A program made the position numbers and the translations under genes. From Sedimenticola sp. (GTDB taxonomy: Bacteria; Pseudomonadota; Gammaproteobacteria; Chromatiales; Chromatiaceae): a stretch of 47,047 bases of DNA. The notes below the pieces were generated by a model. That model did not search any database, was not told the origin of the DNA, and saw only the letters and a program-made list of their open reading frames with translations. The stretch is from positions 1 to 47,047 of the forward strand of contig JAMOLT010000035.1 of NCBI GenBank assembly GCA_027068915.1, read 5' to 3'. The number at the start of each line of letters is the position of its first letter. Within the stretch, counting starts at the first letter, position 1. This document shows, one piece after another, positions 29,810 through 38,293 of this stretch.

Positions 29810-32467
29810 ATGGCAAACAAACCCGATACAGATCCCCAGGAAACACTGGAATGGCTGGAAGCACTGGAAGGTGTTCTGGAAAACGAAGGTGTTGAACGCG
29901 CCCATTTCCTGCTGGAACAGCTCATCGAGAAGGCCCGCCTGTCTGGCGCCTATCTTCCGTACAAAGCAACCACAGCCTATGTAAACACCATTCCACCCAG
30001 CAAACAGCCACCGTTTCCCGGCAATCGTGCCATGGAGCGCCGAATCCGCTCCTTTATTCGCTGGAACGCCATGGCCATGGTGGTGCAGGCGAATCGCAAG
30101 GAGCCGGAGCTGGGTGGGCATATTGCCAGTTTCGCCTCCAGTGCCACCTTGTTCGATGTGGGCTTCAATCACTTCTTCCGTGGCAGCAATGAAGAGCAGG
30201 AAGGGGATCTGGTGTTCTTCCAGGGGCATTCCGCGCCGGGGATTTATGCCCGGGCGTTCCTGGAAGGGCGTATTACCGAGGAGCAAATGAACCTGTTCCG
30301 CCAGGAATCCGGTGGAAATGGCCTGTCTTCCTATCCTCATCCATGGCTGATGCCCAATTTCTGGCAGTTCCCCACGGTTTCCATGGGGCTGGGGCCGCTG
30401 ATGGCCATCTATCAGGCGCGCTTCATGCGCTACATGCATGACCGGGGGATTAGCGACATGGATGGGCGCAAGGTCTGGGCATATATGGGTGATGGGGAAA
30501 TGGATGAACCTGAATCCCTGGGCGCCATTTCGCTGGCCTCAAGAGAGCGACTGGACAATCTGGTGTTCGTGGTGAATTGCAACCTGCAGCGCCTGGATGG
30601 CCCGGTGCGCGGCAATGGCAAGATCATGCAAGAGCTGGAAGCTGTATTCCGTGGTGCCGGCTGGAACGTAATTAAGGTTGTCTGGGGTGGCTATTGGGAT
30701 CCCCTGCTCACCAGGGACAAGAAAGGTCTGTTGCGCAAGCGGATGGAAGAGGCGTTGGATGGCGATTACCAGGCCTACAAGGCCAAGGGAGGCGCATATA
30801 CGCGTGAGCATTTCTTTGGCAAATACCCTGAACTCCTGGATATGGTTGCGACCATGAGTGACGAGGATATCTGGCGCCTGAATCGTGGTGGGCACGATCC
30901 CATCAAGGTCTATGCAGCCTACAAGGCCGCCATGGAACACCGGGGTCAGCCCACGGTAATTCTGGCGAAGACCGTAAAAGGCTATGGTATGGGAGAAGCC
31001 GGGGAAGGGCAGAATATCACCCATTCCCAGAAAAAGATGGGAGAAGATGCCCTGCGGCATTTCCGGGGCAGGTTCAATATCCCCATACCTGACGATCAGC
31101 TGGCATCTGCGCCGTATTTCAAGCCTGCGGAAGACAGCGAGGAAATGAAATACCTGCATCAGCGACGCCAGGAGCTGGGTGGATATCTACCTGCCCGCCG
31201 GGCAAAATCGACAACCCTGGAAATCCCGGGCCTGGATGCTTTTCAGGCCCTGCTGGAAGGTAGCGGCGAACGGGAAATGTCCACCACCATGGCCTATGTG
31301 CGTTTCCTCACCAGCCTGTTGCGGGACAAGAAGGTGGGCAAGCATGTGGTGCCCATCGTACCCGATGAGGCGCGCACCTTCGGCATGGAAGGCATGTTTC
31401 GCCAGTTGGGCATCTATTCCCATGTGGGGCAGCTGTATACGCCCATGGATGCGGATCAGGTCATGTACTACCGCGAGGACGTGAAGGGGCAGATCCTCCA
31501 GGAAGGCATCAACGAAGCCGGCGCCATGTCCTCCTGGATTGCCGCCGCAACTTCCTACTCCAATCACAACGTGCCCATGATCCCTTTCTATGTGTACTAC
31601 TCCATGTTTGGCTTCCAGCGGGTGGGCGATCTGGCCTGGGCCGCCGGTGACATGCAGGCCCGGGGCTTCCTCATGGGAGGCACCGCCGGGCGTACCACGC
31701 TTTCCGGAGAAGGCCTGCAGCACCAGGATGGCCACAGCCATCTGGCCTCGGCGGGCATTCCCAACTGCCGCTCCTATGACCCGACCTTTGCCTATGAGCT
31801 GACGGTGATTCTCCAGGATGGCATGCGGCGCATGTACCAGGAGCAGGAAAATATCTTCTATTACGTCACCATCATGAACGAGAACTATGTGCATCCGCCC
31901 ATGCCCGAGGGTGTGGAGCAGAGCATCATCAAAGGCATGTATCTGTTCAAGCCAGGCTCGCGCAAGAAAAAACGGGTGCAGCTCCTCGGTTCCGGCACCA
32001 TTTTACGGGAAGTGATCGCCGCGGCGCAGCTGCTGGAAAAAGACTGGAACGTGGCGGCGGATGTGTGGAGCGTGACCAGCTTTACCGAACTGGCACGTGA
32101 CGGCATGGATTGCGAACGCTGGAATCGCCTGCACCCGATGGAAAAACCGCGCAAGCCTTTTGTGCTCTCCCAATTGGAGGGAAGCTCCGGGCCGGTAGTG
32201 GCTGCCACGGATTATGTGCGCATGTTTGCAGATCAGATCCGTCCCTATCTGGGGAAGTGCGGTTACCTGACCCTGGGCACGGACGGCTTCGGGCGCTCCG
32301 ATCTGCGGCACAGGCTGCGGGAGTTTTTTGAGGTGAACCGTCATCATGTGGTGGTGGCGGCATTGAAATCCCTGGCGGATGAGGGTGCGGTAGATGCCGA
32401 TCTGGTAGCCCAGGCCATCAAGGCATACAAGATCAACCCGGAAAAACCGAACCCGACCAAGGTCTGA
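29810..32467 (+). CDS. aceE: Pyruvate dehydrogenase E1 component, homodimeric type
   Basis: Thiamine diphosphate enzyme that decarboxylates pyruvate and acetylates the lipoyl groups of E2. The 885-aa product matches E. coli AceE in length. The ThDP motif runs from GDGEMDEPESLG (227-238) to VVNCNLQ (254-260), with FFQGHSAPGIYAR upstream. C-terminal transketolase-type regions (GMEGMFRQLGIYS, TAGRTTLSGEGLQHQDGHS) are intact. First gene of aceE-aceF-lpd, with aceF 11 bases downstream. No pdhR is adjacent. Confidence 0.97.
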   Translation: MANKPDTDPQETLEWLEALEGVLENEGVERAHFLLEQLIEKARLSGAYLPYKATTAYVNTIPPSKQPPFPGNRAMERRIRSFIRWNAMAMVVQANRKEPELGGHIASFASSATLFDVGFNHFFRGSNEEQEGDLVFFQGHSAPGIYARAFLEGRITEEQMNLFRQESGGNGLSSYPHPWLMPNFWQFPTVSMGLGPLMAIYQARFMRYMHDRGISDMDGRKVWAYMGDGEMDEPESLGAISLASRERLDNLVFVVNCNLQRLDGPVRGNGKIMQELEAVFRGAGWNVIKVVWGGYWDPLLTRDKKGLLRKRMEEALDGDYQAYKAKGGAYTREHFFGKYPELLDMVATMSDEDIWRLNRGGHDPIKVYAAYKAAMEHRGQPTVILAKTVKGYGMGEAGEGQNITHSQKKMGEDALRHFRGRFNIPIPDDQLASAPYFKPAEDSEEMKYLHQRRQELGGYLPARRAKSTTLEIPGLDAFQALLEGSGEREMSTTMAYVRFLTSLLRDKKVGKHVVPIVPDEARTFGMEGMFRQLGIYSHVGQLYTPMDADQVMYYREDVKGQILQEGINEAGAMSSWIAAATSYSNHNVPMIPFYVYYSMFGFQRVGDLAWAAGDMQARGFLMGGTAGRTTLSGEGLQHQDGHSHLASAGIPNCRSYDPTFAYELTVILQDGMRRMYQEQENIFYYVTIMNENYVHPPMPEGVEQSIIKGMYLFKPGSRKKKRVQLLGSGTILREVIAAAQLLEKDWNVAADVWSVTSFTELARDGMDCERWNRLHPMEKPRKPFVLSQLEGSSGPVVAATDYVRMFADQIRPYLGKCGYLTLGTDGFGRSDLRHRLREFFEVNRHHVVVAALKSLADEGAVDADLVAQAIKAYKINPEKPNPTKV

Positions 32468-32478
32468 GGAGAATCCAG

Positions 32479-33759
32479 ATGGCGAATACAATCGAAATAA
32501 CGCTACCGGACATTGGTGATTTCAAGGATGTGGAGGTAATCGAGGTACTGGTGTCGGCTGGTGACAGCATTGCAATAGATGACTCACTGGTTACCCTGGA
32601 AAGCGACAAGGCTTCCATGGAAATCCCTTCCCCAGCCGCAGGTGTGGTGAAAGAAGTCAATGTGCATGTAGGTGATACCATCAACCAGGGTGCTCTATTG
32701 GTTACCCTGGAAGAGGATTCCGTTCCTGAGGAAACCGCGCCGATTGCTCCCCCGAAACCGATGGAGAGCCATCCGACACCACCACCTCCGGCACCAGGTG
32801 AAAAAAAGGCCAAGCCTTTGCCCATTGCTCCCACAAGAGCAGACATGCCCAATCGCAAAGCCCATGCCAGCCCTGCTGTGCGGCGCTTCGCCCGGGAGCT
32901 GGGCGTGGATCTGGCGCGGGTATCCGGCTCCGGCCCAAAAGGGCGGATTACGAGAGATGACGTGCAATCCTTTATAAAGGATGCATTGTCTGGCGGCGTG
33001 ACCCCGATTGCCGGGGGTGCCCTGGCCATGCCCGCCATGCCGGCTGTGGATTTCAGCAAGTTCGGGGAGACGGAAGAAGTCGAACTTAACCGCATCAAGA
33101 AAATCAGCGGTAAGCACCTGCATCGTAGCTGGATTACCGTTCCCCATGTCACCCAGTTCGATGAAGCGGATATCACCGAGCTGGAGGCGTTCCGCAAGGC
33201 GCAAAAGGACGAAGCGCTGAAAAAGGACGTGCGCCTGACTTTCATGCCCTTTCTGATGAAGGCCTGTGAAGCTGCGTTGCGGGAGTTTCCCAATGTGAAC
33301 GCCTCCCTGTCGGCGGATGGCGGCAAGCTGGTTCTGAAGAAATACATCCACATTGGCGTGGCAGTGGATACGCCCAATGGTCTGGTAGTGCCCGTGATCC
33401 GCAATGTTGACCAGAAAGGCGTGTACGACCTGGCAAGGGAACTGATGGAAATCAGCGCCAGGGCGCGGGAAGGCAAGCTTGCTCCTGGAGACATGCAAGG
33501 CGGTTGCTTCACCATTTCCAGCCTGGGCGGTATTGGCGGCACCCAGTTCACGCCCATCGTAAATGCACCGGAAGTCGCCATACTGGGTGTATCCCGGGCC
33601 GCCATGAAACCTGTGTGGAATGGTGAGAAATTCGAGCCCCGGCTGGTCATGCCCTTCAGCCTGTCCTATGATCACCGTGTTATCGATGGTGCAGAAGGTG
33701 TGCGGTTTACGACCTTGCTGGGTGCGTTGTTGTCGGATATCCGGCGCCTGGTGCTTTGA
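32479..33759 (+). CDS. aceF: Dihydrolipoyllysine acetyltransferase (PDH E2)
   Basis: Core of the PDH complex; passes acetyl groups from lipoamide to CoA. The 426-aa product has a single lipoyl domain (1-80, Lys44 in LESDKASMEIP), a Pro-rich linker, a peripheral-subunit-binding domain (about 130-165, ASPAVRRFARELGVDL) and a catalytic domain ending with YDHRVIDGAEG (His and Asp of the active site). E. coli AceF has three lipoyl domains, so this is the short form. The ATG follows a strong GAGGAG. The E3 encoded next carries a further lipoyl domain very like this one. Confidence 0.96.
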   Translation: MANTIEITLPDIGDFKDVEVIEVLVSAGDSIAIDDSLVTLESDKASMEIPSPAAGVVKEVNVHVGDTINQGALLVTLEEDSVPEETAPIAPPKPMESHPTPPPPAPGEKKAKPLPIAPTRADMPNRKAHASPAVRRFARELGVDLARVSGSGPKGRITRDDVQSFIKDALSGGVTPIAGGALAMPAMPAVDFSKFGETEEVELNRIKKISGKHLHRSWITVPHVTQFDEADITELEAFRKAQKDEALKKDVRLTFMPFLMKACEAALREFPNVNASLSADGGKLVLKKYIHIGVAVDTPNGLVVPVIRNVDQKGVYDLARELMEISARAREGKLAPGDMQGGCFTISSLGGIGGTQFTPIVNAPEVAILGVSRAAMKPVWNGEKFEPRLVMPFSLSYDHRVIDGAEGVRFTTLLGALLSDIRRLVL

Positions 33760-33797
33760 GCCTCCCCTTATTTCAGACCAACCACAGGTTAAACGGC

Positions 33798-35564
33798 ATG
33801 AGCGACACAGTTGAAGTAACTCTCCCCGATATCGGTGATTTTACCGAAGTGGAAGTCATCGAGGTGCTGGTCAGCCCGGGTGAGCGGGTCGAAAAGGAAG
33901 ACTCCATCATCACCCTGGAAAGCGACAAGGCCTCCATGGAGATCCCTAGCCCGGAAACGGGCACGGTGAAGGAGGTCAAGGTCAATGTGGGCGACAAGAT
34001 TTCCGAAGGCAGCTTGCTGCTGTTATTGGAAACTGCTCCAGCGCAAAAGCCCCCTGCAGGAGAATCCGCAGTCGAGAAGCAGCCGCCGGTGAAACATGCC
34101 GCAGCTGTTCCTGCCGCCGCTACGGATTCCGTGCCCGATATCCGCACCCAGGTGCTGGTGCTGGGGGCGGGGCCGGGCGGCTATACCGCCGCCTTTCGTG
34201 CCGCCGACCTGGGTATGGATGTTGTCATGGTCGAGCGTTATGCCGACTTGGGTGGCGTGTGCCTGAATGTAGGCTGTATTCCTTCCAAGGCCTTGCTGCA
34301 CACCGTCGACGTGATCAACGAAGCGACGGAGCTTTCCCGCATGGGCGTGCGCTTTGGCAAGCCGAAGGTCGATCTGGACAAATTGCGGGCGGGAAAAGAC
34401 AAGGTGGTGCGCAAACTCACCACGGGCCTCAAGGGCATGGCGAAGATGCGCAAGGTGCAGGTGGTGCATGGCGTGGGGCAGTTTCAAAGCCCCAGAACCT
34501 TGCTGGTGGAAGGAGAGGACGGGCAGACGCTGATCGAATTCAATCACTGCATTGTCGCCTGCGGCTCTTCTGCGGTGCAGATCCCCGGCTTTCCCAATGA
34601 GGATCCCCGCCTCATCGATTCCACCGGCGCACTGGCCCTGGAGAGCATCCCGAAAAAAATGCTCATCATTGGTGGCGGCATTATTGGTCTGGAAATGGCC
34701 ACCGTGTACAGCGGCCTGGGAAGCAGCATCGATATCGTGGAACTGCAGGGCAGCCTGATTCCCGGTTGTGACAAGGATCTGGTCAGGCCGTTGCAAAAAC
34801 GCCTGGAAAAGCAGCTCAATCGCATCCTGCTCAACACCCGCGTGGAGTCGGTGAAACCTCTGAAAAGCGGCCTGAAGGTCAGTTTCGCCGGAGACGATGT
34901 CCAGGGAAGAACCGGTGCACCCGGAGCGGAAACCTACGACAAGGTGCTGGTGGCCGTGGGCCGCCGCCCCAACGGGCATCTCATCAATGCGGAAGCGGCA
35001 GGTGTGGAAGTGGATCAACACGGCTTCATTCCCGTGGATCAGCACATGCGCACCAATGTGCCCCATATCTTCGCCATCGGCGATGTGGTGGGCAACCCCA
35101 TGCTGGCGCACAAAGCCACCCATGAGGCAAAGGTGGCCGCGGAAGTGATCGCCGGCCAGCCATCGCTGTTCGATCCCCTGACCATCCCTTCCGTGGCCTA
35201 CACCGATCCGGAAGTGGCCTGGATGGGGCTGACGGAAACCGAGGCAAAGGAAAAAGGCATCGAATACGAAAAGGCCGTCTTCCCCTGGGCGGCTTCCGGT
35301 CGGGCCATCGGGGTGGGCCGTGAAGAGGGCATGACCAAACTGCTCTTCGACCCGGACAACAAACGCATCCTTGGCGCCGGCATCGTTGGTGTCAATGCAG
35401 GCGAGCTCATCGGCGAAACCGTGCTGGCTCTGGAGATGGGCGCAGACGCCGAAGACATGGGCCTGACCATTCATCCCCATCCCACCCTCAACGAAAGCAT
35501 CGGCATGGCCGCGGAAGTGGCCGAGGGCAGTTGTACCGATTTGCCGCCGCGGCGCAAGAAATAG
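33798..35564 (+). CDS. lpdA: Dihydrolipoyl dehydrogenase (PDH E3) with N-terminal lipoyl domain
   Basis: FAD enzyme that reoxidises dihydrolipoamide with NAD+. The 588-aa product is longer than a plain E3 (about 475) because residues 1-80 are a lipoyl domain (Lys44 in LESDKASMEIP) joined by an Ala/Pro linker. The E3 body has VLGAGPGGYTAA, the redox pair Cys155/Cys160 in GGVCLNVGCIPSK, the NAD site IIGGGIIGLEMA and the C-terminal HPHPTLNE with the active-site His. Lipoyl-E3 fusions are known in Neisseria and betaproteobacteria. The start MSDTVEVTLPDIGDF parallels aceF; an earlier ATG at 33756 overlaps the aceF stop. Confidence 0.95.
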   Translation: MSDTVEVTLPDIGDFTEVEVIEVLVSPGERVEKEDSIITLESDKASMEIPSPETGTVKEVKVNVGDKISEGSLLLLLETAPAQKPPAGESAVEKQPPVKHAAAVPAAATDSVPDIRTQVLVLGAGPGGYTAAFRAADLGMDVVMVERYADLGGVCLNVGCIPSKALLHTVDVINEATELSRMGVRFGKPKVDLDKLRAGKDKVVRKLTTGLKGMAKMRKVQVVHGVGQFQSPRTLLVEGEDGQTLIEFNHCIVACGSSAVQIPGFPNEDPRLIDSTGALALESIPKKMLIIGGGIIGLEMATVYSGLGSSIDIVELQGSLIPGCDKDLVRPLQKRLEKQLNRILLNTRVESVKPLKSGLKVSFAGDDVQGRTGAPGAETYDKVLVAVGRRPNGHLINAEAAGVEVDQHGFIPVDQHMRTNVPHIFAIGDVVGNPMLAHKATHEAKVAAEVIAGQPSLFDPLTIPSVAYTDPEVAWMGLTETEAKEKGIEYEKAVFPWAASGRAIGVGREEGMTKLLFDPDNKRILGAGIVGVNAGELIGETVLALEMGADAEDMGLTIHPHPTLNESIGMAAEVAEGSCTDLPPRRKK

Positions 35565-35591
35565 GCGTTTACGACAGCGTTGCCGATCATG

Positions 35592-35607
35592 CTGCCACTT
35601 CTGGCAG
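35592..35607. terminator. Weak hairpin after lpdA
   Basis: CTGCCA-CTTC-TGGCAG is a perfect 6-bp stem followed by AATTT, 27 bases after the lpdA stop. It might attenuate read-through into the toxin-antitoxin pair, but the T-run is poor. Confidence 0.3.
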
Positions 35608-35610
35608 AAT

Positions 35611-35657
35611 TTGGCATGTTCGTATCTCTTGTGCCACAATACCCCGTTAGTGGCACA
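35611..35657 (+). promoter_or_regulatory. Promoter and operator of the AbrB/PIN pair
   Basis: TTGGCA (35611-35616) and CACAAT (35635-35640) are spaced 18 bases. A perfect inverted repeat TGTGCCAC (35630-35637) / GTGGCACA (35650-35657) overlaps the -10 and the predicted start and runs into the ribosome site AGGAG. This is the expected layout for autorepression by an antitoxin or toxin-antitoxin complex. Confidence 0.5.
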
Positions 35658-35668
35658 GGAGAATTGAA

Positions 35669-35950
35669 ATGTCAGCCAATCCCAATGAAGTCCAGGTCGG
35701 CGCCCAGGGCAGGGTGGTCATTCCCGCCGCCTTGCGCAAGGCCATGAACCTCAAGCCTGGTGATCGGCTGGTGGCTCGCGTTGAGGGCAACCGGCTGGTT
35801 TTGGAACGCCGTGAAGCTATCGCCAGGCGTTTGCAGAACCGCTTCAGCCATATTCCCGGTGATGTCAGCCTTGTGGATGAACTTATTGTGGAACGCCGCG
35901 AGGAAGCTCGTCGTGAAAAGGCGCGAATGAAGAAAAGAGGCGGCGGATGA
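35669..35950 (+). CDS. AbrB/SpoVT-fold antitoxin
   Basis: Swapped-hairpin AbrB DNA-binding domain at about 6-48 (VQVGAQGRVVIPAALRKAMNLKPGDRL split around the conserved RVVIPAALR). A charged C-terminal tail (about 60-93) probably wraps the toxin. The 93-aa product is a VapB-type antitoxin; it should neutralise the PIN-domain protein and repress its own promoter through the dyad just upstream. Its TGA overlaps the toxin ATG (ATGA). It has a good AGGAG site. Confidence 0.87.
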   Translation: MSANPNEVQVGAQGRVVIPAALRKAMNLKPGDRLVARVEGNRLVLERREAIARRLQNRFSHIPGDVSLVDELIVERREEARREKARMKKRGGG

Positions 35951-36327
35951 GCGTTGTGATGGATGCTTCCGCCCTGCTGGCCTTTCTTCATGGAGAACCG
36001 GGAGATGCTGCTGTGATGTCCTGCTTGGAAGGGGCGCTGGTTTCTGCGGTGAATTGGTCGGAAGTATTGCAGAAGTCCCTGGGGTTAGGGGTGGATGTGG
36101 AAGGGATGGAAGAAGAATTTCAGGAAATGGGCATCACCTTCGAAGCTTTCACCCCCGCCCAGGCACAAACTGCAGCGCGGCTCTGGGAAGCTGCTCCCAA
36201 GGCTGGTCTTTCTCTGGCGGATCGCGCCTGCCTGGCCTTGGCCATGGAGTCCGGCTTGCCGGTAATGACCGCCGACCGCGCTTGGCGGCGGTTATCCGTG
36301 GATTTGGACATTCAGCTGATTCGCTGA
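35947..36327 (+). CDS. PIN-domain ribonuclease toxin, VapC-like
   Basis: Predicted Mg-dependent RNase toxin of a type II toxin-antitoxin system; VapC enzymes typically cut tRNA or rRNA, but the target here is unknown. The 126-aa product keeps the four acidic PIN residues: Asp6 (VMDASAL), Glu39 (NWSEVL), Asp92 (LADRACLALA) and Asp110 (TADRAW). All key residues are present, so it looks active. Translationally coupled to the antitoxin. The esterase gene starts 3 bases after it, suggesting the pair shares a transcript with downstream genes. Confidence 0.87.
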   Translation: MSVVMDASALLAFLHGEPGDAAVMSCLEGALVSAVNWSEVLQKSLGLGVDVEGMEEEFQEMGITFEAFTPAQAQTAARLWEAAPKAGLSLADRACLALAMESGLPVMTADRAWRRLSVDLDIQLIR

Positions 36328-36330
36328 TGC

Positions 36331-37107
36331 ATGGAACTCTATTATCGGCAATTTGGTGAATCCCGGGATGGCGTACCAGTGCTGCTCCTCCACGGCCTCC
36401 TCGGTTCCCTGGTGAACTGGCAGCGGATTGCCAGAAAACTCGCCGAAACCCGCCGGGTGATCGTGCCGGATTTGCGCAACCACGGCCGTTCGCCCCATGA
36501 TCCCGATGTTTCCTATGAGGCCATGGCCGCCGATGTGCTGGCGCTGCTGGATGAACTGGCTGTTCCCCGGTCTGTGGTGATTGGCCACAGCATGGGCGGC
36601 AAGACCGCCATGGTGCTGGCGTTGCGGCATCCCTCTCGCGTGGAGCGCCTGGGCGTGGTGGATATTGCGCCGGTTACCTACAGCGGGCGTCTGGCCATGC
36701 TGCTGGATGCATTGCTGGCCCTGCCCCTGGAGCAAGTCACCAGCCGCGCCCATGCGGATGAATTGCTGGCCCCAAGCGTTGTGGACAAGGCGGTGCGGGA
36801 TCATATGCTGCAGAACCTGCAACATGGTGATGACGGCTGGCGCTGGCGGAACAACTTGCAGGCGTTGCGCGACGGGCTGGATATCATCAGCGCATTTCCC
36901 GAACTGCCGGAGGATGCAGGCTATGCTGGCAGGACGCTTTTCATCAGGGGAGAGCGCTCCAACTATATCGAGCCGGAACATCTGCCCCGAATACGGCAAT
37001 TGTTTCCCTCGGCGGAAATGACGGTGATTCCCGGTGCCGGTCATTGGGTCTATGCCGAACAACCCCAGGCATTCCTTTCCGTATTGGAAGGTTTTCTGCA
37101 AAGCTGA
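36331..37107 (+). CDS. Alpha/beta-hydrolase, YbfF-like esterase
   Basis: Probable cytosolic esterase or acyl-thioesterase; E. coli YbfF is the nearest family I recognise. The 258-aa product has the oxyanion HGLLGS (21-26), nucleophile elbow GHSMGG with Ser87, DLRNHGRS at 47-54 and the catalytic His in GAGHWVYAEQP near 238. The natural substrate is unknown. It lies between the toxin gene (3 bases upstream) and xthA (41 bases downstream), all on the plus strand. Confidence 0.87.
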   Translation: MELYYRQFGESRDGVPVLLLHGLLGSLVNWQRIARKLAETRRVIVPDLRNHGRSPHDPDVSYEAMAADVLALLDELAVPRSVVIGHSMGGKTAMVLALRHPSRVERLGVVDIAPVTYSGRLAMLLDALLALPLEQVTSRAHADELLAPSVVDKAVRDHMLQNLQHGDDGWRWRNNLQALRDGLDIISAFPELPEDAGYAGRTLFIRGERSNYIEPEHLPRIRQLFPSAEMTVIPGAGHWVYAEQPQAFLSVLEGFLQS

Positions 37108-37148
37108 TCTGATAGACTTTCTCCGTTCCCCGATTAACAGGAAAATCC

Positions 37149-37964
37149 ATGCGCATCGTATCTTTCAATGTCAACGGCGTCCGCGCCCGTCCCCATCAGC
37201 TCCAGGCGCTGGTGGATAGTTACCGGCCCGATGTCATCGGCCTGCAGGAAATCAAGGTGCAGGACAGCGAATTCCCCCGGGAAATGATCGAAGCCCTGGG
37301 CTATCATGTTGATTTTCATGGACAGAAGGGACACTACGGGGTGGCCCTCATGTCCCGTAAGCCCGCCATCAAGATCATTCGCGGGCTGCCGGACGATGGT
37401 GAAGACAGTCAGAAGCGCCTGATTACAGGGGTGTACAAAACGCCGGGTGGTGAAGAGATCACCATTATCAATGGCTACTTTCCCCAGGGGGAAAGCCGTG
37501 ATCACCCCTTGAAATTTCCCGCGAAACAGAAATTCTATGCGGATCTCACCGGTTGGCTGAACCGGGATTTTTCACCCCGGCAGCATCTGGCGGTGATTGG
37601 CGACATGAATATTGCACCGACGGATCTGGATATCGGCATCGGCCCGGACAACGCCAAACGCTGGTTGCGCACGGGGAAATGCTCCTTCCTGCCGGAAGAA
37701 CGGGAATGGCTGCAACAGCTCATGCGTTGGGGGCTGCATGACAGCTGGCGGGAGCGTTTTCCGCAGGAAGACAGCCTGTTCAGCTGGTTCGACTACCGCA
37801 GCAAAGGCTTCAATCGTGAACCCAGGCGTGGCCTACGCATCGACCTGCTGCTGGGCAGCAGTTCTGTTGCTGCCGGCCTCAAGGATGCTGGTATTGCCTA
37901 CGATATTCGCGCCATGGAAAAGCCTTCCGACCATTGCCCGGTGTGGATGGATACGGATATCTGA
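37149..37964 (+). CDS. xthA: Exodeoxyribonuclease III
   Basis: AP endonuclease and 3'-5' exonuclease of base-excision repair, Mg-dependent. The 271-aa product has [14 protein letters not shown], catalytic Glu34 in [26 protein letters not shown] with the active-site Asp/Asn, the substrate-binding SLFSWFDYR and the terminal SDHCPV His. Length is normal. The ATG has AGGAAAA upstream. Complements the nth gene further along the window in repair of oxidative damage. Confidence 0.96.
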   Translation: MRIVSFNVNGVRARPHQLQALVDSYRPDVIGLQEIKVQDSEFPREMIEALGYHVDFHGQKGHYGVALMSRKPAIKIIRGLPDDGEDSQKRLITGVYKTPGGEEITIINGYFPQGESRDHPLKFPAKQKFYADLTGWLNRDFSPRQHLAVIGDMNIAPTDLDIGIGPDNAKRWLRTGKCSFLPEEREWLQQLMRWGLHDSWRERFPQEDSLFSWFDYRSKGFNREPRRGLRIDLLLGSSSVAAGLKDAGIAYDIRAMEKPSDHCPVWMDTDI

Positions 37965-37972
37965 TTGAACGG

Positions 37973-37997
37973 TCATCCCGGCGCATGCTGGGATCCA
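37973..37997. repeat. Dispersed CATCCCGGC/GCTGGGATCC hairpin
   Basis: ATCCCGGC-GCAT-GCTGGGAT is an 8-bp stem with one G:T pair, flanked by GGTC and CCATGG. Elements of this form (CATCCCGGC...GCCGGGATCC) are common intergenic repeats in many proteobacteria. It lies between convergent xthA and the small minus-strand gene and could end transcription both ways. Confidence 0.55.
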
Positions 37998-38028
37998 TGG
38001 TTTTGATTTGTGGGCCAAACCAAAATCG

Positions 38029-38241
38029 TCAAGCGCCTTGCTTGTAGTTCGGATCCACCCAGCACCTGGGCAAGGCTTCGTTTGACGGGAACACCAGCGC
38101 TGTCTTGAAAAAGCTTTTGGGTTCGCCCATTTCCTCGCCCGCGTGAAAACGCCCGGGTATGCTGTTGCGCAACGGATCGATGAGATCGGAAATGCTCAAC
38201 ACCTCGATCAGATCACCGCTTTTTTCCTCTTTGAGAAACAT
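38029..38241 (-). CDS. Small conserved protein, unknown function
   Basis: A 70-aa acidic soluble protein with no Cys pair, signal peptide or membrane segment. It begins FLKEEKSGDLIEVLSIS and has the segments PLRNSIPGRFHAGEE and VFPSNEALPRCW. I recall similar short proteins (FLK...GDLVEVL...GRFHAGEE...LPSGEALPRCW) in gammaproteobacteria, sometimes labelled acetyltransferase without evidence. Three in-frame starts lie in a row; ATG 38241 has the best spacing (6 bases) from a perfect AGGAGG, which argues for strong translation. Followed 3' by xthA in convergent orientation. Confidence 0.72.
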   Translation of the reverse strand: MFLKEEKSGDLIEVLSISDLIDPLRNSIPGRFHAGEEMGEPKSFFKTALVFPSNEALPRCWVDPNYKQGA

Positions 38242-38293
38242 CATCAACCTCCTTCTTTCGTTTCGTCGCTACTCAAAGTATGGCTGGTTTTTG

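Noticed and set aside
32433..33650. 405-codon open frame on the minus strand
   Set aside because: Antisense to aceF; Ser/Pro/Thr-rich nonsense translation with no family match.
34023..35639. 538-codon open frame on the minus strand
   Set aside because: Antisense to lpdA; low-complexity His/Gln-rich translation typical of shadows.
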